Shown piece after piece: positions 1 through 7,424 of a stretch of DNA of 64,000 bases. Every line of letters begins with the position of its first letter. Within the stretch, counting starts at the first letter, position 1. Both the position numbers and the translations under genes were made by a program. The notes under the pieces are model-generated. The model did no database searches. It was not told the DNA's origin and saw only the letters and a program-made list of their open reading frames with translations. The DNA is from SMWC01 sp963581225 (GTDB taxonomy: Bacteria; Pseudomonadota; Gammaproteobacteria; Steroidobacterales; Rariloculaceae), in assembly GCA_963581225.1 (NCBI GenBank), contig CAUZMW010000001.1, positions 1-64,000 of the forward strand, in the 5' to 3' direction.

Positions 1-443
1 TAGGATTTCGTATCGCGCTTGAGACGTTCCAGCGTATCGAGTACCGCATCGGAAGACTCTTCCCGCGCCCGAATATTCCGCCCTAACTGCGCCGTCTGAG
101 ATTCGGCTGCCGCCTGTGCAAGTTGAGCGAGGGTAAGTTCGTCACGCATGATTTCAAGAGCGTCTTCCACCTCTGAAACGCGTAGCTGGGTAGGTTTGGT
201 CGCGACGAGATAGGCAGATTTTACCCACCCCTGCTGCCCGTCCGCCGTTTGTACCAAGGCGAAATTCGGTACGCGCTGCAAGACCTCAAGCTCAGCGCCG
301 CTGAGCAGGGTCCGGAAAGGTTGGTCGCTCGTGTCCTCCGCCTCGTGCAGACCTAAGCGCAGGATATCGTTAACGTAGGCGGTATCCGCCAGTGTCAGCG
401 TCGGACCGAACGCCAGTAGAAACGCTAGAACTACCCTTGTCAC
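1..443 (-). CDS. SH3-domain envelope protein (TIGR04211/YgiM-like), 3' part outside window
   Basis: The frame stays open from a GTG at 443 to the window edge, so the C-terminus is missing. About 147 codons are visible. A short hydrophobic signal (residues 1-20, ending TLTLA) is followed by an SH3b-like region with the pattern Y-V-N-D-I-L-R-L-G-L-H, then a GWVKSAYLV block typical of YgiM/TIGR04211 proteins, and then a helical, Glu/Arg-rich stretch that starts the family's coiled coil. Members normally end in a C-terminal membrane helix, which would lie off the window. The GTG at 443 is preferred because GAGG lies six bases upstream; an in-frame GTG at 455 lacks such a site. The role is probably in the cell envelope; the exact function is not established. 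Confidence 0.75.
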   Translation of the reverse strand, partial: MTRVVLAFLLAFGPTLTLADTAYVNDILRLGLHEAEDTSDQPFRTLLSGAELEVLQRVPNFALVQTADGQQGWVKSAYLVATKPTQLRVSEVEDALEIMRDELTLAQLAQAAAESQTAQLGRNIRAREESSDAVLDTLERLKRDTKS

Positions 444-546
444 GCTATGCCTCACTACGAACCGGAATGACCAGCCTGGTAGGGAACGATTATAGAAAGG
501 TTTTCCGTCCATGGCTGCAACACAGGAACGGCACGCTCCGATCGAC

Positions 547-1965
547 TCAGGGTAAAGCATGAACCCAGCGAACCAGCGCGTCCTGGAACTCCTCGCCTGG
601 GCCACGATGGACGTCAGGCGCGTTGAGCATCGCGACAACCACATAGGTCTCGGCACTCGGCGTATGCACGTAACCCGCAAGCGCCGACACATGATCCAGG
701 TGCCCGGTCTTGACGTGCATGTTGCCTGCCACATTGCCGCGACGAAACCGCCCACGCGTCGTGCCGTCCAGCCCGCCCAGCGACAGAGAAGCCAGGAACT
801 CCGGGCCGTGAGGGCTTCTGGCCACCAGCAGCAGAACATCGGCGAGCAATTTCGCCGAGACGCGAGTCTGGCGCGACAAGCCCGCGCCGTTGTCGAGATG
901 CAGCGACTCCGGATCTAGACCCTGCTCGCGCAGATAGGTCTCGATGGCCTCGATTCCGCCGGCTTCGGTCCCTGGAGCGCCGGCGGCCTCCGCGGATAGC
1001 GTGTACAACAGCTGCCGGGTCATGACGTTGTTACTGAACTTATTAATGCTGCGAATCGTCTCTGCCAGCGGCCGCGACCGCCACGTTAGCGCGGGCTCCG
1101 CAGCGACGGGGATTACGTCACGCCGCACGCCGCCGTCGATCCGCCCGCCGAGTTGCCGCCACAGCGTCTCGAACAGACCGTACGCATAGCTGTCGTGCTG
1201 TAGCACGCTGCGGGTTAACGAATAAGGGCTGCACGACGCGGGGAACTGACCGGAGAAAACCACTGTCCTACCGGTCGCAGCGTCTCGCAGATCGAAACTG
1301 ATACCGGCCTGATAGCCTCGGCAAGGCCCGTCCACCAGCTCGAGGTCGTTACGAATCGTGAGGTTACTCGGCCATGGGTCGGCGCTGATGCGTACCCCTC
1401 GACTAACGGAATCCTCTAGAAACTGAAACCGCACGGCCTTGAAGTTGACCAGCAGCGCATCCGGTAAGACGTTATAGGTCCGAAACGGCTGGCCGTCGAA
1501 TGCTCCCGGATCGCCGCCGTTGCCGTCGAAGTAACTAGCGTCGATGACGAGATCGCCGGTGATCTCTTCAAGACCGATGCGTCTTAGTGACCTGAGGAGC
1601 TTCCAGAGTTCTTCGGTCACGAGATAGGGATCCCCGTAACCTTTAATGCCGAGATCGCCATCGAGACGCCGCCCGTCCCAGCTGCCGAGAAAATACACCT
1701 CGGTCGGCCAGGTGTAGGTCGGCCCGAGTTCGTCGAGGGCGACCCATGTGGTCAGAAGCTTGATTGTCGACGCAGGATTTCGCGGTGTCTGCGGGTAGTG
1801 GCTTAACACGGGCGCATCGGCATCAACCGCCTGCACCAGCACACTCAGACCGTCAGCAGGAACCCCGTGACCACTCAGAATTCGTTGCAGCGTGTCGGGC
1901 AGCTCGTCCGCGACACCGGCGCCGATTCCAGCGCAACTCAGAAGAAGGAAGATCGACCGACGCAT
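547..1965 (-). CDS. dacB: D-alanyl-D-alanine carboxypeptidase/endopeptidase, PBP4 (DacB) family
   Basis: This is a low-molecular-mass class C penicillin-binding protein that trims or cleaves peptidoglycan cross-links in the periplasm. The 472-residue length matches the family. A signal peptide covers about residues 1-19. All three serine-peptidase motifs are visible: STIK (S66, K69) after NPA, SNN inside INKFSNNVMTRQ near residue 315, and KTG inside HVKTGHLDHVSALAGY near the C-terminus. The insert between the first two motifs fits the extra domains of PBP4. It is not overlapped by neighbours; the next gene on the same strand ends 43 bases upstream of its start. Confidence 0.93.
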   Translation of the reverse strand: MRRSIFLLLSCAGIGAGVADELPDTLQRILSGHGVPADGLSVLVQAVDADAPVLSHYPQTPRNPASTIKLLTTWVALDELGPTYTWPTEVYFLGSWDGRRLDGDLGIKGYGDPYLVTEELWKLLRSLRRIGLEEITGDLVIDASYFDGNGGDPGAFDGQPFRTYNVLPDALLVNFKAVRFQFLEDSVSRGVRISADPWPSNLTIRNDLELVDGPCRGYQAGISFDLRDAATGRTVVFSGQFPASCSPYSLTRSVLQHDSYAYGLFETLWRQLGGRIDGGVRRDVIPVAAEPALTWRSRPLAETIRSINKFSNNVMTRQLLYTLSAEAAGAPGTEAGGIEAIETYLREQGLDPESLHLDNGAGLSRQTRVSAKLLADVLLLVARSPHGPEFLASLSLGGLDGTTRGRFRRGNVAGNMHVKTGHLDHVSALAGYVHTPSAETYVVVAMLNAPDVHRGPGEEFQDALVRWVHALP

Positions 1966-2008
1966 GGGCGGCTATTGTGCCCAAGTCCGAGGGTCGGGGA
2001 CAGTCCGG

Positions 2009-2377
2009 CTAAGCGCCTTGAGAAACGAACCGCGGTGTTTTCTTGCGCTTGCCGCTGACGGCCTTCAACGGCTCCGCACGTTCGCCGCGGCAGACCAGTT
2101 CGGCATAGATAGAGACGATGGTCCTGGCGTGGTTGCCGGCCTGCAGCCGTGACATCTTGCGAATCGTGGCCTTGATACAGGGCTCTCGGCCGCTTGGCCG
2201 CACCGCGTGCAGGGCCGTGTGGAGATCGTCGAATTTCGTTCGCAGCCCTTGCGGTAGCTCACTCGTCTCGAGGTCATCGAGGTGTTCTAAGTAGGCGGCA
2301 GAGAGACGATCTTTAACCGAGCCCTCTGCAACGAGGGCAGACACTGCGGCCTCAAACCGCTCAGCCAGATAGGGCAT
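2009..2377 (-). CDS. Conserved hypothetical protein, small, mostly helical
   Basis: A soluble protein of about 122 residues starting MPYLAERFEAAV. The frame extends 13 codons further upstream, but the ATG at 2377 has AAAGG seven bases before it and gives the start I recall from related uncharacterised gammaproteobacterial proteins. It has no signal peptide or membrane segment. Charged amphipathic helices dominate (VKDRLSAAYLEHLDDLE; RKMSRLQAGNHARTIVSIYAEL). The C-terminal tail is basic. The function is unknown. It lies just upstream of dacB on the same strand and could be cotranscribed with it. Confidence 0.7.
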   Translation of the reverse strand: MPYLAERFEAAVSALVAEGSVKDRLSAAYLEHLDDLETSELPQGLRTKFDDLHTALHAVRPSGREPCIKATIRKMSRLQAGNHARTIVSIYAELVCRGERAEPLKAVSGKRKKTPRFVSQGA

Positions 2378-2565
2378 ATAGGAGCCTTTATTTTTCGATA
2401 TTATTAGTCGCGGCAATCCAATCCGCTTTCGCGGGGCATCTTATTGCCGTTCACTTCAGCAAACAACGCTCTATTCAGTAAATATATACCAAATTATGGG
2501 AACCAAGTGCAACCACTCGGCCTCGATCAAGTTATGTAATCACCGACGTTGGACGATCTGGCGGA

Positions 2566-4389
2566 TTAAATCGTCAGCGATCGGTCGTCCCGCTTTCTAC
2601 CGATACCGAACTTCTTCATTCGATCCGTGAAAGTGGAGGGCTTGAGCCCGAGCAGCTTCGCGGCGCCTTCGGCCCCCGAGACGCGGCCGTCACTGAGGCT
2701 CAACGCGGCGAGCATGTTCTCTCGTTGCAACGCGATGAGTTCTGTCTCGGTCATTATCCCGACGCCGGCACGATCGGGCTTGTTACTGCGCTGGCGCGAA
2801 GGCCTCAAGATATCCGCCATCGCGAGGTCGAGTCTGAGAACTTTCCCCTGCGATAGGATCACGGCGCGCTCGATGACATTTTTGAGCTCACGTATGTTGC
2901 CCGGCCAGTCGTAGTTGTTGAGCAAGCTGAACTGTTGACGTGACAAGGCCAACGGCCGATGGCCGAAGTCCAGACAGGCCTTCTCCAGGAAATGGCTGGC
3001 GAGCTGAATAATGTCCTCGCCACGCTCGCGCAACGGCGGTACGTCGATAGGAAACACGCTGAGCCGATAATAGAGATCCTCTCTAAAGCCGCCCTCTTCG
3101 ACGACCTTCTCCAGATCTCGATTCGTCGCTGCGATGACTCTAACGTCCACGGAGAGCGTCGTGTCATCGCCGACGCGCTCGTACTCACTCTCCTGCAGCA
3201 CCCGCAACAATTTGCCCTGCAGATGCAGCGGGATCTCGCCGATCTCGTCGAGAAATATCGTGCCACCGTCGGCGAGTTGAAAGCGGCCGTCACGGTCACG
3301 GTGCGCTCCGGTAAACGCGCCCTTTACGTGACCGAAGAACTCACTTTCGAATAGCTCGCGCGGAATCGAAGCACAGTTCACCTTGACCAACGGGCCATTG
3401 GAACGCGAACTACGGGAGTGGATGACATGGGCCACGAGCTCCTTGCCGACGCCGGATTCACCCTGAATCAAGACGCTGGCCGAAGTCTGCGCGACGGCCT
3501 CCAGGTGTGTCAGCATTTTCTTCAATGCCTGACTCTCACCGATAATACGGCCGAAGTTCATCGACACCTGAACTTCCTCCCGAAGATAATCGCGCTCTCG
3601 CTCCAATTCCTCTCGCAAGCGCGCGTTCTCCTCGAACGCCGCCCGTAGCTGTCTTTCGGCACGGTTTCTGTCGGTGACGTCTTTTAGCGCCACATAAAGG
3701 TAAGTGACCTCACCGTTCTCGTCGCGGTCGGCCCGCGCTGACACCAGTGCCTCGATCTCTTCACCATCCCTGGTTAAATAATTTCTAGGCGCGTTATCGA
3801 GCTCGCCCTGAGCGATGATGTTCTCGAGCGAGCGTCGATCGGGATTCTCGACGGAGTCCGCTGCCATAAAGTCGGCGATATTGCGGCCGATCACCTCTTC
3901 ACGACGATAGCCGAGTTTCGTCAACCAGCGATCGCTGACGTACACGATCCGGCCTTCACTATCCACGGTATGCAACATAGCCGGCGTGTCTCTGTAGAGA
4001 TCGCGGTAGTGCTGCTCGATGCGCGCTTCCGCTCCGATCTCCGTGTACACGGCCACGGTGAGCACGTAGTCGCCACTATCCTCTTCCCACTCGACGACGG
4101 CATTCGCAAGGCAGGCAACGGTCTCGCCGGCCTTGGTCACCAGGTCGATCGGCACATCGGTTAGACAACCGACGCGGCGTAACAGCGGCATGTAGTCCTC
4201 GACGATGCGCCGAGCGGACTCGGGGCTACTGAGATCCTGTGGACGCAGAGCGGCCAACTCGTCCCTACCGTATCCAAAGCGTGTGAGCCACGCGTCGCTG
4301 GCATCCAGGATTAAGCCGTCCTGATCGAGCGACACGGACAGCGCCGGGCTCTTACGGAACAACCGCTGGTAACGATTCTCGGAAGACAT
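2566..4389 (-). CDS. Sigma-54-dependent transcriptional activator with two PAS domains
   Basis: A 607-residue bacterial enhancer-binding protein. Two PAS domains (about residues 9-115 and 130-245) suggest sensing of redox state or a small ligand; no receiver domain is present. A short charged coiled coil (about 250-275) leads to the AAA+ domain (about 280-515) with Walker A GESGVGKE, the sigma-54 contact loop GAFTGA, and the Walker B-like block GGTIFLDEIGEIP. The C-terminal Fis-type helix-turn-helix is around AAKLLGLKPSTFTDRMKK. It is divergent from the small exported gene at 4586. The interval carries palindromes that begin 12 bases from its start codon and a sigma-54 promoter facing the other gene, so the likely target is that neighbour and possibly itself. 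Confidence 0.92.
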   Translation of the reverse strand: MSSENRYQRLFRKSPALSVSLDQDGLILDASDAWLTRFGYGRDELAALRPQDLSSPESARRIVEDYMPLLRRVGCLTDVPIDLVTKAGETVACLANAVVEWEEDSGDYVLTVAVYTEIGAEARIEQHYRDLYRDTPAMLHTVDSEGRIVYVSDRWLTKLGYRREEVIGRNIADFMAADSVENPDRRSLENIIAQGELDNAPRNYLTRDGEEIEALVSARADRDENGEVTYLYVALKDVTDRNRAERQLRAAFEENARLREELERERDYLREEVQVSMNFGRIIGESQALKKMLTHLEAVAQTSASVLIQGESGVGKELVAHVIHSRSSRSNGPLVKVNCASIPRELFESEFFGHVKGAFTGAHRDRDGRFQLADGGTIFLDEIGEIPLHLQGKLLRVLQESEYERVGDDTTLSVDVRVIAATNRDLEKVVEEGGFREDLYYRLSVFPIDVPPLRERGEDIIQLASHFLEKACLDFGHRPLALSRQQFSLLNNYDWPGNIRELKNVIERAVILSQGKVLRLDLAMADILRPSRQRSNKPDRAGVGIMTETELIALQRENMLAALSLSDGRVSGAEGAAKLLGLKPSTFTDRMKKFGIGRKRDDRSLTI

Positions 4390-4400
4390 AATACGAATTT

Positions 4401-4469
4401 ACGGATATCCGTGATATTTTTCAACGGTATTCCGTATTTTAACGGATATCCGTGACATAATTATTCCGT
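4401..4469. promoter_or_regulatory. Cluster of 12-bp palindromes, candidate activator binding sites
   Basis: Two perfect copies of the palindrome ACGGATATCCGT lie at 4401-4412 and 4442-4453, each followed by GTGA or GTGAC. An imperfect copy (ACGGTATTCCGT) lies between them at 4424-4435, and a half-site ATTCCGT follows at 4463-4469. They sit between a sigma-54 activator gene and a sigma-54 promoter, about 50-100 bases upstream of that promoter, as upstream activating sequences do. The first copy starts only 12 bases from the activator's own start codon, so negative autoregulation is also possible. Confidence 0.7.
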
Positions 4470-4498
4470 AACACATTGTTTTTATTAATTTAACAAGT

Positions 4499-4514
4499 TG
4501 GCACGGCATATGCA
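4499..4514 (+). promoter_or_regulatory. Sigma-54 (-24/-12) promoter for the small exported protein
   Basis: The sequence TGGCACGGCATATGCA matches the -24/-12 consensus with GG at 4500-4501 and GC at 4512-4513, spaced by exactly ten bases. Transcription would start near 4525, leaving a leader of about 60 bases before the ATG at 4586. An AT-rich stretch (4454-4498) between the palindromes and the promoter could allow DNA bending. The adjacent divergent gene encodes a GAFTGA-type activator, which strengthens the call. Confidence 0.8.
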
Positions 4515-4585
4515 TTGTATGAAGCATCACGTGATTCCATCTTGAGCTATTTTTTCGGAATCTCGGCAACTTAAGGACGAAGACG

Positions 4586-4876
4586 ATGTTGTACAGACTA
4601 CTACAAATTACCTCATTGGCACGCCTCGGGACCGCTCTGGCGATCGTATCCCTCGGAGTAATCAGTGCACCGCTGGCCGCGATGGAAGAGATCACCGTTA
4701 CCGGTGATCAAGCAGCCGCGAGTATCCGCGCAGATGACGCGCGCTTTCGGGCCGAAATGAACCAGTTCGTCAAGACTGTCGAGCTGCGGTTCAAAGCGGA
4801 TCTGGCGTTCGATCTCAAGCAGTCGGTGACACCGCCGCTAAGGCTGGCGGGCTCACTCGCCAGCAATCGCGGCTAA
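4586..4876 (+). CDS. Small exported protein under a sigma-54 promoter, function unknown
   Basis: 96 residues. A long hydrophobic signal (about residues 14-35, LGTALAIVSLGVISAPLAA) is followed by MEEITVTGDQ, which resembles the mature N-terminus of TonB-dependent receptors, then a short charged helical tail with no cysteines. AAGGA lies eight bases before the ATG. It is too short to be a receptor; a small periplasmic or secreted protein is most likely. The promoter and palindromes upstream mark it as the probable target of the sigma-54 activator next door. I do not recognise a named family. Confidence 0.7.
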   Translation: MLYRLLQITSLARLGTALAIVSLGVISAPLAAMEEITVTGDQAAASIRADDARFRAEMNQFVKTVELRFKADLAFDLKQSVTPPLRLAGSLASNRG

Positions 4877-4951
4877 CAGCCGATTGACGGCGGCCACACG
4901 GCAATCTCCCCCTCGCCGACAGTGTGGCCAAGCCTCGCCGGGAGGCACTTT

Positions 4952-5038
4952 TGGGGGCCGGGGTTATCGCCCGGCGCGCATTGGAATTATGGGTAGTATC
5001 GGAGTTAAGGATGTCCGGCCCTGGCCCCCATTTTTTTT
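4952..5038 (+). terminator. Long-range hairpin followed by T8, possible terminator
   Basis: TGGGGGCCGGGG (4952-4963) can pair with CCCTGGCCCCCA (5019-5030) over 12 bases with one G-T pair, and eight T residues follow at 5031-5038. The loop of about 55 bases is much longer than in a standard intrinsic terminator, though it can fold internally. It lies between the small exported gene and the convergent dihydroorotase gene, where a terminator would be expected. Confidence 0.4.
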
Positions 5039-5061
5039 ACCAGCCACTATCGACCAGAAGT

Positions 5062-6399
5062 CTATCCGGCCGTGAACTCCAGCCGCCGGCCCTGCGGTTC
5101 ATCACGCAGTAATCCGTCGCGGAAGACGATTTCGCCGTTCACGATCGTCACCACAATACTCGAACTGAACGTTAGTCCTTCGAGCGGCGACCAAGCACAT
5201 TTATAGCGCACACTCTCTGGCGTAACGTCGTACGGCTGCTCGAGATCGACGATCACGAGATCCGCATAGTAGCTCTCACGCAGAAAGCCCCGCTCGACGA
5301 CACCAAACAATAGCGCGGGATTATGCGCGGCCTTCGTGACGACCCGTTCCAAACTGAAAACACCATCGTGGTATTGCTGCAGCAACATCTGGAGTGAATG
5401 CTGGACGAGGGGCAGGCCGGCCGGCGCCTGAAAATAAGCCTGCTCTTTTTCTTCTCGGGTATGCGGCGCGTGATCGGTCGCGATCACATCGATCAGATCG
5501 TTCTGGACGCCGCGAATCAGCCCTTGCCGGTCCGCTGCCGTCTTTATCGCCGGGTTACATTTAATACGCGCACCCTGATCCGCATAATTGGACTCGTCAA
5601 ACCACAGGTGGTGGACACAGACTTCTGCGGTGATGTGCTTGGACTCGATCGGACCGCGAGCAAATAAATCCAACTCGCGCACCGTTGTCAGGTGCAGGAC
5701 ATGCAGCCGGGTATCGTGGCGTTGCGCGAGTTCCACCGCTAACGATGAGGACTTGAAGCACGCCTCCGCTGAACGTATCTCGGGATGCGCGCTCATCGGC
5801 ACATCCTCGCCATAGCGTTGCCGAAAGCGCTCTTCATTGGCGCGGATCGTTGGCGTGTCCTCGCAATGCGTCGCAACCAGCAACGACGCGTCCGAAAATA
5901 TTCTCTCCAGGGTATCGTGGTCGTCCACGAGCATGTTGCCGGTCGAGGCACCCATAAAGACCTTGATGCCGCAGGCGTCTGCAGATGTGACGCGCCGGAT
6001 CTCCTCGATATTGTCGTTCGTCGCGCCGAGGTAGAAGGCGTAGTTCGCGAAGCTGCGGCCGGCGGCCCGCGCGTACTTTTCCGCAAGCGCCGAGCGGTCC
6101 GTCGTCGCCGGGCTCGTGTTAGGCATCTCCAGAAAACTCGTGACGCCGCCGCAGATCGCGGCGCGAGACTCGCTGGGAATGGTCGCTTTATGCGTCAGAC
6201 CTGGTTCCCGTAGATGCACTTGATCGTCGATCAACCCCGGCAAGATATGGCGCCCCTGCGCATCGATCACCTCATCCGCAGCGCTTGCCAACAGGCCCGT
6301 ATCGATTCTCTCGATACGGTCACCGTTAATCAGGATATCGGACTCGAAGATTCGCCCCTCGTTTACGAGCGTGCCGTTGACGATTAAGGTCTTACTCAC
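5062..6399 (-). CDS. pyrC: Dihydroorotase, pyrimidine biosynthesis
   Basis: Converts carbamoyl-aspartate to dihydroorotate in the cytoplasm. The 445-residue length and motifs match the long dihydroorotases: metal-binding DDQVHLREPGLTHK (about residue 58), the carboxylated lysine in GIKVFMGAST (about 146), a histidine in THCEDTP, the VCVHHLWF block and the catalytic TDHAPHTREEK near residue 310. Allantoinase or dihydropyrimidinase relatives are possible alternatives, but the REPGLTHK signature favours dihydroorotase. Its start overlaps the stop of the peptidase gene upstream by four bases, so the two are translationally coupled. Confidence 0.88.
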   Translation of the reverse strand: MSKTLIVNGTLVNEGRIFESDILINGDRIERIDTGLLASAADEVIDAQGRHILPGLIDDQVHLREPGLTHKATIPSESRAAICGGVTSFLEMPNTSPATTDRSALAEKYARAAGRSFANYAFYLGATNDNIEEIRRVTSADACGIKVFMGASTGNMLVDDHDTLERIFSDASLLVATHCEDTPTIRANEERFRQRYGEDVPMSAHPEIRSAEACFKSSSLAVELAQRHDTRLHVLHLTTVRELDLFARGPIESKHITAEVCVHHLWFDESNYADQGARIKCNPAIKTAADRQGLIRGVQNDLIDVIATDHAPHTREEKEQAYFQAPAGLPLVQHSLQMLLQQYHDGVFSLERVVTKAAHNPALLFGVVERGFLRESYYADLVIVDLEQPYDVTPESVRYKCAWSPLEGLTFSSSIVVTIVNGEIVFRDGLLRDEPQGRRLEFTAG

Positions 6400-7346
6400 T
6401 TCAGGAATCCGTCCGTCGCGTTGATGAGTTCATCTATGATGCCCGGTTCATAGGCTGAGTGGCCGGCATTGTCGACGAGCCGAAAATTCGCCTCCGGCCA
6501 GCGGCCGGCAAGTTCCCAGGCCGTTTCCATTGGACAAACGACATCATAGCGACCTTGTACGATTACGGCGGGAATATGGCGAATACGATCCACACCGTCG
6601 AGCAGTTGATCCTCGCTTGCAAAAAATCCCGCATTGACAAAGTAATGCGTCTCGATTCGCGCTAACGCAATGGCGAAATCGAGTTGCTCGAACGGCAGCG
6701 TGTGTGCGGGGTCCGGAAGCAAATGGCTCGTCGCGCCTTCCCAATATGACCAGGCATGCGCCGCGGCAAGCTTGGCCTCCTCATCATCGCCCAGCAGCCG
6801 CCGATGATAGGCTCCGAGGAGATCGCTCCGTTCGTCGACGGGGATCGGCGCCAGGAAACGCTCCCACTGGTCCGGGAACAACACGCTGGCCCCGTGTTGA
6901 TAGAACCAGTTGAGCTCCTGCTTGCGCAATAAAAATATCCCGCGTACGACCAACTCGCTGACCACGTCTGGATGCGCCTCGGCGTACGCCAATGAGAGCG
7001 TGCTGCCCCAAGATCCGCCAAACACGAGCCATTGCTTGATCCCCAACAGCGTTCGCAGGCGCTCCATATCGGCAATCAGATGCGCGGTCGTATTGTCCGT
7101 CAACGACGCCGCCGGGCGGCTGCGGCCTGCGCCGCGTTGGTCGAAGACGACGATTCGATAGCGCCGCGGATCGAAGAACCGGCGCGCGCCTGTATCGCCA
7201 CCGCCGCCAGGCCCACCGTGTACGAACACGGCTGGCTTGCCGTCCTCGTTACCGCACTGTTCGTAATAGACAGCATGCTCGCCGTCCAGCGGCAGATAGC
7301 CCTGATCGTAGGGTTCCAGCGCGGGATAGAGCGTGCGTAGCGTCAC
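6396..7346 (-). CDS. pip: Proline iminopeptidase (alpha/beta hydrolase)
   Basis: Removes N-terminal proline from peptides; expected cytoplasmic. The 316-residue length is typical. Family signatures are clear: GGPGGGGD oxyanion region, FDQRGAGRS, the nucleophile elbow GGSWGSTL (Ser), the acid in GRYDVVCP and the histidine in NAGHSAYEP. It is the first gene of a two-gene unit with dihydroorotase (ATGA overlap). It is divergent from the M16 protease gene, with about 80 bases between start codons for both promoters. Confidence 0.92.
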   Translation of the reverse strand: MTLRTLYPALEPYDQGYLPLDGEHAVYYEQCGNEDGKPAVFVHGGPGGGGDTGARRFFDPRRYRIVVFDQRGAGRSRPAASLTDNTTAHLIADMERLRTLLGIKQWLVFGGSWGSTLSLAYAEAHPDVVSELVVRGIFLLRKQELNWFYQHGASVLFPDQWERFLAPIPVDERSDLLGAYHRRLLGDDEEAKLAAAHAWSYWEGATSHLLPDPAHTLPFEQLDFAIALARIETHYFVNAGFFASEDQLLDGVDRIRHIPAVIVQGRYDVVCPMETAWELAGRWPEANFRLVDNAGHSAYEPGIIDELINATDGFLK

Positions 7347-7424
7347 CAGCCCTTGGCCGCCTTTCGTAGAAGGCGCCTGACTCGTTGCTCTATACTCCTA
7401 CATTCGATCGTCTTGAGTGAGTCC

